From Comamonadaceae bacterium (GTDB taxonomy: Bacteria > Pseudomonadota > Gammaproteobacteria > Burkholderiales > Burkholderiaceae_C), in contig CANBRV010000032.1 in assembly GCA_947372005.1 (NCBI GenBank), positions 1-14,130 of the forward strand: a DNA stretch of 14,130 nucleotides, in the 5' to 3' direction. A model generated the notes under the pieces. The model was not told the DNA's origin. It ran no database searches and saw nothing but the letters and a program-made list of their open reading frames with translations. Position numbers and translations under genes: made by a program. Positions 1 to 5,327 of this stretch are shown piece after piece (the stretch's first letter is position 1; each line of letters opens with the position of its first letter).

Positions 1-729
1 CCTGCGAAATTTCAAAAAATTGGGTTAGTTGTGCACTCGTTAGTGCTACCAGGGCATAGCGGGCAACCAGCAGATTTGAACGATGTGGTGATGGAGGACT
101 GGTTGAAGGCGGTGTGCGCTAAATACGATGAGGTGACGCGTGTGCATCAAACCGTTCATTTGGTTGGGATGTGCATGGGTGCACTTTTGGTTTGTGAGCT
201 GGCGAAATTGAAAGCGCATACGAATGGGAAGCTCGTCATGCTTGCGCCAACGCTGTACCTAGATGGCTGGTCAATGCCGTGGTATCACCCCGTGCGGGCG
301 TTGCATTATCTTGTGCCAATGCTGCGCCGCTGGGTGCAAATTCCAGAAGAAGAGCCCTATGGAATTAAGAACGTGCGTCTACGCGCCATCGTGAAGAAGA
401 GGTTTGAAAGAGGGGATAACTTCCATTACCCATGGATGCCTCTGCAAAGCATTTGGCAGCTTGATCGGTTGCGTCGCTTGGTACGCCTTCGGTTGTCATC
501 CGTTGTGTGCAAAACACTCATTGTTCATGCCAAGGAGGATGAGTTTTCTACCCCAAGATCGGCTTTTGCGTTGCAAACGGGTATTGGCGCGGCCAAGACC
601 AAGGTTGTGATATTGGACAACAGCTTTCATATGATCTGTATCGACAATGATAAAGAGATTGTTGCAAGTGCTGTGTTGACATTTTTAGGGGGGGAAAACC
701 CCCATGCAAATACTGCTGTAAATCCATAG
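1..729 (+). CDS. Alpha/beta hydrolase, 3' part (5' end outside window), Cys at the nucleophile position
   Basis: This is the C-terminal portion of an alpha/beta hydrolase that resembles carboxylesterase/lysophospholipase-type enzymes (Est30-like). The reading frame is open from base 1, and the residues before the GTG at 31 (PAKFQKIGLVVHSLVLPGHS) fit the usual strand and PGHxG oxyanion loop, so the gene starts upstream and the GTG is not a start. The nucleophile elbow reads LVGMCMGALL, with Cys (codon 172-174) where the family has Ser in GxSxG. The other triad members are visible as Asp in AKEDEF (codon 538-540) and His in NSFHM (codon 628-630), so the fold and triad geometry look intact. The substrate cannot be predicted. 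The TRAP binding-protein gene follows 34 bp downstream on the same strand, so the two may be cotranscribed. A G7-A4-C5 tract lies in the last codons. The hydrolase fold is clear; activity with Cys is inference. Confidence 0.8.
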   Translation, partial: PAKFQKIGLVVHSLVLPGHSGQPADLNDVVMEDWLKAVCAKYDEVTRVHQTVHLVGMCMGALLVCELAKLKAHTNGKLVMLAPTLYLDGWSMPWYHPVRALHYLVPMLRRWVQIPEEEPYGIKNVRLRAIVKKRFERGDNFHYPWMPLQSIWQLDRLRRLVRLRLSSVVCKTLIVHAKEDEFSTPRSAFALQTGIGAAKTKVVILDNSFHMICIDNDKEIVASAVLTFLGGENPHANTAVNP

Positions 730-763
730 AATTTAGATTCCTTTTTTATTTGGAGTTTCAATC

Positions 764-1858
764 ATGGATCGTCGTTCCCTTATTTCTACTGCAGGTACTG
801 CTGGCGCAGGGCTTGTCGGTATTTTGGCTGCAGGTGCGGCACCGGCAGTACATGCGCAAGCTGCTGTGCGTTGGCGCTTGTCATCTAGCTTCCCCAAAGC
901 CTTGGATACCATTTATGGCGCTGCGGAAGTGTTTGCCAAGCATGTGAAAGCCATGTCTGGCGGCAAGTTCGAAATCTCCACTCATGCGGCTGGTGAAATC
1001 ACACCCGCATTCGGTGTTGTAGATGCTGTGCAGCAAGGCTCAATCGAAATGGCGCATACCGCGCCTTATTATTTCTTTGGCAAGAATGAAGTTTTTGCAC
1101 TAGGCTGTGCCATTCCGTTTGGCCTGAATAGCCGTCAAATGTCGGCATGGATGTATGAGGGCAACGGCCTCAAATTGATGCGTGAGTTTTATGCCAAGTA
1201 CAACATCATCAACTTCCCAGGCGGTAACACGGGTGCTCAAATGGGCGGCTGGTATCGCAAAGAAATTAAATCCGTCAAAGATATCAAAGGCATGAAAATG
1301 CGTATTGGTGGTTTTGCTGGAAAGGTGCTTGAGCGCATGGGCGGCGTGCCTCAAAACATTCCAGGCGGCGAGATTTATACGGCACTAGAAAAGGGTACGA
1401 TTGACGCTGCGGAATGGGTAGGTCCTTATGATGACCAAAAGCTGGGCTTTAACAAAGTGGCTCCGTTCTACTACTATCCAGGCTGGTGGGAAGGCGGTCC
1501 AGAGCTCGATTTCTTCATCAACGATAAAGCTTTTAATGCCTTGTCTGCAGAAAACAAAGCAATCGTCGAAGCCGCAGCTGCCGTTGCGCATGTCGATATG
1601 CAAGCCAAATACGATGCGCGTAATCCAGCTGCATTAAAAGAGTTGGTTGGCAAGGGTACAAAACTGCGTCCATTCACCAACGATGTGTTGGCTTTGGCAT
1701 TCAAAGAATCTATGGCTCTATATGAAGAGCTCAATGCTAAGAATGCGGATTGGAAAAAAATCTACGCGGACTACTCCAAGTTCCGCGCAGATGCCAATTT
1801 GTGGTTCCGCTTTACCGAAGCTAAATTTGATAGCTTTATGCAGGCGCAAAAACTGTAA
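764..1858 (+). CDS. TRAP transporter substrate-binding protein, TakP/DctP-like
   Basis: This 364-residue protein is the periplasmic solute-binding subunit of a TRAP transporter, which delivers a carboxylate to a Na+-coupled QM permease. The N-terminus has twin arginines (MDRRSLIS), a hydrophobic Ala/Gly-rich stretch and a VHA|Q cleavage site after residue 31, so Tat export is likely. The mature part carries blocks typical of the TakP branch (alpha-keto acid binding protein of Rhodobacter): SSFPKALDTIYGAAEVF, NTGAQMGGW, KMRIGGFAG with its ligand-type Arg, AAEWVGPYDD (Glu217-Trp218), and the YYYPGWWEGGPELDFF stretch. A 2-oxo acid or related monocarboxylate is therefore the likely ligand, but this is inferred. 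The ATG at 764 is preceded by GGAG at 752-755. Its likely partners, dctQ and dctM, lie on the opposite strand at 4526-2376. A strong terminator follows the stop codon. Confidence 0.92.
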   Translation: MDRRSLISTAGTAGAGLVGILAAGAAPAVHAQAAVRWRLSSSFPKALDTIYGAAEVFAKHVKAMSGGKFEISTHAAGEITPAFGVVDAVQQGSIEMAHTAPYYFFGKNEVFALGCAIPFGLNSRQMSAWMYEGNGLKLMREFYAKYNIINFPGGNTGAQMGGWYRKEIKSVKDIKGMKMRIGGFAGKVLERMGGVPQNIPGGEIYTALEKGTIDAAEWVGPYDDQKLGFNKVAPFYYYPGWWEGGPELDFFINDKAFNALSAENKAIVEAAAAVAHVDMQAKYDARNPAALKELVGKGTKLRPFTNDVLALAFKESMALYEELNAKNADWKKIYADYSKFRADANLWFRFTEAKFDSFMQAQKL

Positions 1859-1876
1859 GTTTTCTCGCTTTCAAAT

Positions 1877-1911
1877 AAAAAAACCACCTGCAAAAAACAG
1901 GTGGTTTTTTT
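1877..1911. terminator. Bidirectional intrinsic terminator between the TRAP binding protein and the dctQM unit
   Basis: A perfect 14-bp stem has an A7 run followed by CCACCTG (1877-1890), a 7-base loop (1891-1897), and CAGGTGG followed by T7 (1898-1911). The G/C core is flanked by an A-tract on one side and a T-tract on the other. It therefore works as a Rho-independent terminator for the + strand gene ending at 1858 and for the - strand gene ending at 1924. Confidence 0.93.
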
Positions 1912-1923
1912 GTTGGCTGCGAA

Positions 1924-2379
1924 TTACAAAGATCGTTGTTGAATCGCAATTACTAGCTTTTGAAACTCGGCAATCATCGCTTTGTCTGCTGTGTAAAACA
2001 CCGTAAATTTCCCCATCATGGTACGTACATATAGCCGAGGTGCAATTAGCCAATCAAGGCCTTTGATGCGGATGAGCTTGGCATACACGAGTTCAGGTAA
2101 GACAACTTCTTTATCCCAGATCCAAGTTTGTTTGAGTGTGTTGTCAGTTAGTGTTGTCTTGCTGCGATAGATCGACACAAGCGTAAACGCCATGAGTAGC
2201 CAGCCACAGAAAAGCCAAATAAGCCCGTTGGAAGGGCTCATTTGGCGATTCGCGGCTAATTGCCCCGTTGCCCAGAGCTGATACATCCAACTTGCGCTGG
2301 TCGCTACGATGAGTAGCGCCAGTAGCTTAAACGAGCGTGAAAAAGCGGGGGAGATCAGTCCAGACGCCGCCGTGCTCAC
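1924..2379 (-). CDS. Small two-helix membrane protein of unknown function, coupled to dctM
   Basis: I do not recognise this 151-residue protein as a named family. Two hydrophobic helices are visible, at about residues 17-37 (FKLLALLIVATSASWMYQLW) and 52-72 (GLIWLFCGWLLMAFTLVSIY). A soluble tail of about 78 residues follows with alternating hydrophobic and polar residues and the motif WLIAPRLYVRT. This layout resembles small bacterial proteins with a membrane hairpin and a PH-like beta domain, but that is only an impression. The start is GTG at 2379-2377 and overlaps the dctM stop TGA (2378-2376) as GTGA, so translation is probably coupled to the TRAP large permease. No strong Shine-Dalgarno is present beyond AAGAAG. 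Its position as last gene of the dctQ-dctM unit suggests an accessory role or simply cotranscription. Confidence 0.75.
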   Translation of the reverse strand: MSTAASGLISPAFSRSFKLLALLIVATSASWMYQLWATGQLAANRQMSPSNGLIWLFCGWLLMAFTLVSIYRSKTTLTDNTLKQTWIWDKEVVLPELVYAKLIRIKGLDWLIAPRLYVRTMMGKFTVFYTADKAMIAEFQKLVIAIQQRSL

Positions 2380-3929
2380 TTCTTCATCAGCGCATCAAGC
2401 GCTTTTTGATCATCGTCTGCTGATTGTTTTGCCGTTGCGTCATTAGAGGCACTTTCTTTCGACGCATCCGCTTTGCCATCGGTGAGCAAGGATGCGGGAT
2501 CAACCTTGGTCTCATCCGCAGGCATTTCGATTTTGACTTTGTCTAAATCAATGACTACTTCTTTATCCAAGAACATCGTCACACTTTGCGGTACAAAAAT
2601 CACGATCGCAACCAACATGATTTGCATGATGACCCAAGGGATTGAGCCCAGATAAATATCGTTTGATAACACGGGTTTCGGGATACGTTTTTCTTTGAAT
2701 AGCGTATCGGCAATCCCGCGCAGATAGAAGAGTGCAAAACCAAATGGCGGATGCATAAAGCTGGTTTGCAAGTTTACGCAAAGTAGCACGCCGAACCACA
2801 CTAAATTGATGCCTAGCTTTGCGGCAACAGGAGCCAACATCGGCACAATGATGAATGCAATTTCAAAGAAATCGAGGAAAAAAGCCAAGAAGAATACAAA
2901 GACGTTGACGACAATTAAAAAGCCAATCTGTCCGCCTGGCAGTCCAGTAAGCAAATGTTCGACCCATTTTGAACCGTCCACGCCTTGGAAGACTTGGCTA
3001 AAAACGCGTGAGCCAATCAAAATGAACACCACCATAGCGGTAAGACGCATCGTGCCGTGCATGGCTTCCCAGAGCAGGCCTTTGGTTAGACGTTTGTGCA
3101 TCGCGGCTAAGATTAATGCGCCAACAACACCCATCGCGCCTGCTTCAGTAGGCGTGGCAATCGCACTGCTTTGGAATGGCAGTCCGCCCATAGAACCAAG
3201 CACAGTAAAAATCAAAATAGCGGATGGGATGATGCCTTTTAAACATTTTTTCCAAAGTGCCCATCCGTTTAATGTGCGAGCTTCTTTTGGAACGCCTGGA
3301 ATGTAGTGCGGCTTCACTAAGCCCAGTCCGTACGTGTATAGCGCAAACAGCAAAATTTGCAGAATCGAAGGCCCCCAAGCGCCTTTGTACATATCGCCTA
3401 CGGGCGTTCCCAATTGATCTGCCAGCACCACTAAAACCAACGAGGGTGGCACGAGCTGCGTGATTGTTCCCGAGGCGGCCAGCACGCCTGTGGCGTAGCG
3501 CATGTTGTAGCCGTATCGAATCATCACGGGCAGGGAGATCAACGCCATGGCGATAACTTGTCCAGCCACTGTGCCTGTGATCGCGCCCAAAATGAAACCC
3601 ACGATGATGACCGAATAGCCAAGGCCACCACGGACGGGGCCAAAGAGTTGTCCCATCGAGTCCAGCATATCTTCTGCCAAGCCACATTTCTCGAGGATCG
3701 TCCCCATGAAGGTGAAGAACGGAATCGCGAGTAACAAGTCGTTACTCAAAATGGAGAACATGGCGAGCGGTAAGTTGCTCATGTACTCGGCAGGGAACCA
3801 GCCCATTTGAATTGCAAAAAAGCCACAGCCCAGACCTAAGGCGGCTAACGAGAAGGCAACTGGAAAGCCTATCAGCATGATGACAATCAAGCCAGCGAAC
3901 ATGATAGGAGGAAAGTTTTCGATCAACAT
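2376..3929 (-). CDS. dctM: TRAP transporter large permease subunit (DctM family)
   Basis: This is the large membrane subunit of a TRAP transporter, which carries out Na+-driven uptake of the solute delivered by the periplasmic binding protein. The 517-residue sequence is strongly hydrophobic, with roughly 11-12 membrane segments. It has the family blocks FFTFMGTILEKCGLAEDML, GAITGTVAGQV, AASGTITQLVPPSLVLVVLA and TPTEAGAMGVVGA. The last 60 residues (458-517) form a hydrophilic tail rich in Asp, Lys and Ala that the DctM core does not require. The ATG at 3929 is preceded on the - strand by AGGAT, about five bases before the start. dctQ lies 57 bp upstream. The downstream small membrane protein overlaps its stop codon. 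The matching binding protein is encoded convergently at 764-1858. Confidence 0.95.
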   Translation of the reverse strand: MLIENFPPIMFAGLIVIMLIGFPVAFSLAALGLGCGFFAIQMGWFPAEYMSNLPLAMFSILSNDLLLAIPFFTFMGTILEKCGLAEDMLDSMGQLFGPVRGGLGYSVIIVGFILGAITGTVAGQVIAMALISLPVMIRYGYNMRYATGVLAASGTITQLVPPSLVLVVLADQLGTPVGDMYKGAWGPSILQILLFALYTYGLGLVKPHYIPGVPKEARTLNGWALWKKCLKGIIPSAILIFTVLGSMGGLPFQSSAIATPTEAGAMGVVGALILAAMHKRLTKGLLWEAMHGTMRLTAMVVFILIGSRVFSQVFQGVDGSKWVEHLLTGLPGGQIGFLIVVNVFVFFLAFFLDFFEIAFIIVPMLAPVAAKLGINLVWFGVLLCVNLQTSFMHPPFGFALFYLRGIADTLFKEKRIPKPVLSNDIYLGSIPWVIMQIMLVAIVIFVPQSVTMFLDKEVVIDLDKVKIEMPADETKVDPASLLTDGKADASKESASNDATAKQSADDDQKALDALMKK

Positions 3930-3986
3930 AAAAATCCTAGAGTCAAATTATTTTGAAATGATGTGCGTAAGTACAAGAGAACGGGC

Positions 3987-4526
3987 TTATTGCAGCGGTT
4001 TCTCGTAGTGCGTATCCATTTCATGCTTACCTTGGAGGTAGGCAACACGCTTGATAATTTCAGCTAGACCTTGCAGGAACACCATTGCAAAGCCGACAGG
4101 TAACGCCAAAATGACGGGCCAGCGGATAAGTCCTCCAGCGTTTTGGCTCATCTCACCCATAATGAAAGCGCGTAAAAAGTAAGGTGCGCACATGTAGGTC
4201 ATCATGCCCATCACAGGCAGCAGAAAGACAATTAGACCAAAAATATCAACATAAACAGGGCGATTACCTTTGAGCTTTCCATATATCAAATCGACACGGA
4301 CATGTTCATTGAGCTTGAGTACCAAGGGCGCACCGACCATCACCATCCAAGCAAACATATACCACTGTATCTCGAGTAGCGCATTAGAGCTCCAGTCTAG
4401 ACCATAACGAATAAAGGCGTTGCCTGCAGAAATCGAAGCCGCAATCAACACGGCCCAAGACGCGAGTTTGCCAAATTGTTCGCTGACTCTGTCCATGAAC
4501 TTGGCAAATTTGAGTAAACCAGTCAT
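3987..4526 (-). CDS. dctQ: TRAP transporter small permease subunit (DctQ family)
   Basis: This is the small membrane subunit of the TRAP transporter, which pairs with DctM in the inner membrane. The 179 residues contain four hydrophobic helices at about 20-41, 50-70, 93-113 and 133-154. Between helices 2 and 3 is the family signature NEHVRVDLIYGKL. The ATG at 4526 has a good ribosome binding site, AGGAGT, at 4537-4532. It is the first gene of the dctQ-dctM-small membrane protein unit. It diverges from grpE, and a sigma-70-like promoter with an operator-like palindrome sits in the spacer. The length and helix count are normal for the family. Confidence 0.93.
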   Translation of the reverse strand: MTGLLKFAKFMDRVSEQFGKLASWAVLIAASISAGNAFIRYGLDWSSNALLEIQWYMFAWMVMVGAPLVLKLNEHVRVDLIYGKLKGNRPVYVDIFGLIVFLLPVMGMMTYMCAPYFLRAFIMGEMSQNAGGLIRWPVILALPVGFAMVFLQGLAEIIKRVAYLQGKHEMDTHYEKPLQ

Positions 4527-4565
4527 CGAATCACTCCTAAATAGACTGCAAAAATATAGCCTCTG

Positions 4566-4593
4566 ATCATAACTTTATAGTGATTCACTACAA
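4566..4593 (-). promoter_or_regulatory. Putative sigma-70 promoter of dctQ
   Basis: Read on the - strand, TTGTAG (4593-4588) is followed after 16 bases by TATGAT (4571-4566). The -10 matches consensus at five of six positions, while the -35 is weak. A start near 4559 would give a leader of about 33 bases that includes the AGGAGT ribosome binding site. Confidence 0.45.
4578..4590. promoter_or_regulatory. Operator-like palindrome TAGTGA-T-TCACTA in the dctQ promoter
   Basis: This is a perfect inverted repeat with 6-bp arms around one base, lying between and touching the putative -35 and -10 elements of dctQ. That position suits a repressor site, for example of a regulator that senses the transported acid. 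No regulator gene is in the window, so the binding protein is unknown. Confidence 0.35.
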
Positions 4594-4609
4594 TTGGTAG
4601 TTACGCGCA

Positions 4610-4637
4610 CTTGAAATGGCGAGTATTAACCCTACCT
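4610..4637 (+). promoter_or_regulatory. Putative sigma-32 (RpoH) heat-shock promoter of grpE
   Basis: CTTGAAA (4610-4616) is an exact match to the sigma-32 -35 consensus. After 13 bases comes CCCTACCT (4630-4637), which partly matches the CCCCATNT -10. A start about seven bases downstream would give a leader of about 30 bases before the grpE ATG at 4674. The same arrangement with the same spacing occurs before dnaK, which supports both. Confidence 0.6.
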
Positions 4638-4648
4638 CGGTAGGGTTA
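4627..4648. promoter_or_regulatory. Perfect palindrome overlapping the grpE promoter -10
   Basis: The 10-bp arms TAACCCTACC (4627-4636) and GGTAGGGTTA (4639-4648) are separated by TC. The left arm covers the sigma-32-like -10 and the right arm spans the expected transcription start, so a DNA-binding regulator site is more likely than an RNA hairpin. The ACCCTA...TAGGGT ends loosely recall MerR-family operators. It does not resemble the CIRCE element of HrcA. Confidence 0.4.
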
Positions 4649-4673
4649 TCAATTTTTACACTATGTTTTCGCT

Positions 4674-5234
4674 ATGTCTGAATCAAAAAAACCTGAAGAT
4701 CAAACGCCAAATCCGTTGTCCCCAGATGAGCATTTAGCTGCCGAGTTGCAACAAGATAGCCCCGTCGATGAACTGTCGCAAGCGCTGGGTGAAATCGTCA
4801 TTTTGAAAGCGCAAGCTGCTGATCTGAAGGATCAACTGCTCCGCGCCGCCGCTGATGTGCAAAACGCACGACGCCGTGCTGAAGAGGACGTCTCTAAAGC
4901 ACGCAAATTTGGCATTGAGAGTTTTGCCGAGTCGCTGCTTCCCGTCATTGACAGCCTAGAGGCAGGACTTGCACTCAAGGATGCAATCGCTGAGCAAATT
5001 CGCGAAGGCAGCGAAGCAACGTTGCGCCAGCTGAAATCGGCGCTAGAGAAAAACAAAGTTATTGCGATTGATCCGCCTGCTGGTGAGAAGTTTGAACCCT
5101 CCAAGCACCAAGGCATCAGCATGGTGCCGTCTGAGCAAGAGGCTAACACCATCGTCGCTGTGCTGCAAAAGGGTTATTCAATTGCCGATCGCGTCATGCG
5201 TCCTGCTTTGGTGACGGTTGCAGCTGCCAAATAA
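4674..5234 (+). CDS. grpE: Nucleotide exchange factor GrpE
   Basis: GrpE is the cytoplasmic homodimeric co-chaperone that releases ADP from DnaK and so resets the folding cycle. The 186 residues have the family layout. An acidic, Pro-containing N-terminus (about 1-30) is followed by a long charged coiled-coil helix (about 35-90, with DQLLRAAADVQNARRRAEED) and a C-terminal beta domain. The beta domain includes KFEPSKHQGISMVPS and the ending VLQKGYSIADRVMRPALVTV. The ATG at 4674 is the only in-frame start that suits the family. An ATG at 4663 is out of frame, and no clear Shine-Dalgarno precedes 4674. dnaK follows 93 bp downstream with its own putative heat-shock promoter, so the cluster likely has both joint and separate transcripts. 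Confidence 0.97.
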   Translation: MSESKKPEDQTPNPLSPDEHLAAELQQDSPVDELSQALGEIVILKAQAADLKDQLLRAAADVQNARRRAEEDVSKARKFGIESFAESLLPVIDSLEAGLALKDAIAEQIREGSEATLRQLKSALEKNKVIAIDPPAGEKFEPSKHQGISMVPSEQEANTIVAVLQKGYSIADRVMRPALVTVAAAK

Positions 5235-5249
5235 AAATCCTGATAAGCC

Positions 5250-5277
5250 CTTGAAAAAATAAGGTTTATCCCAAATT
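5250..5277 (+). promoter_or_regulatory. Putative sigma-32 (RpoH) heat-shock promoter of dnaK
   Basis: CTTGAAA (5250-5256) matches the sigma-32 -35 consensus exactly and is followed after 13 bases by CCCAAATT (5270-5277), a partial match to CCCCATNT. It lies in the grpE-dnaK spacer about 50 bases before the dnaK start. It has the same -35 and the same 13-base gap as the grpE element. Confidence 0.55.
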
Positions 5278-5327
5278 CTTACTCATCGCAACTTGGTTGC
5301 AAATTCAAATTAAAAGGAACTCTCATC

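Noticed and set aside
31..33. GTG at 31 as the start of the alpha/beta hydrolase
   Set aside because: The frame is open to base 1 with family-like residues upstream, and the N-terminal strands of the fold would be missing.
676..681. Perfect TTGACA -35 box before the TRAP binding-protein gene
   Set aside because: No -10 box lies at 15-20 bases, since the expected place is the C5 run, so the match is probably coincidental coding sequence.
5242..5270. Imperfect stem GATAAGCC / GGTTTATC between grpE and dnaK, possible terminator
   Set aside because: It has one G-T mismatch, a 13-base loop and no following T-tract. It overlaps the promoter-like element instead.
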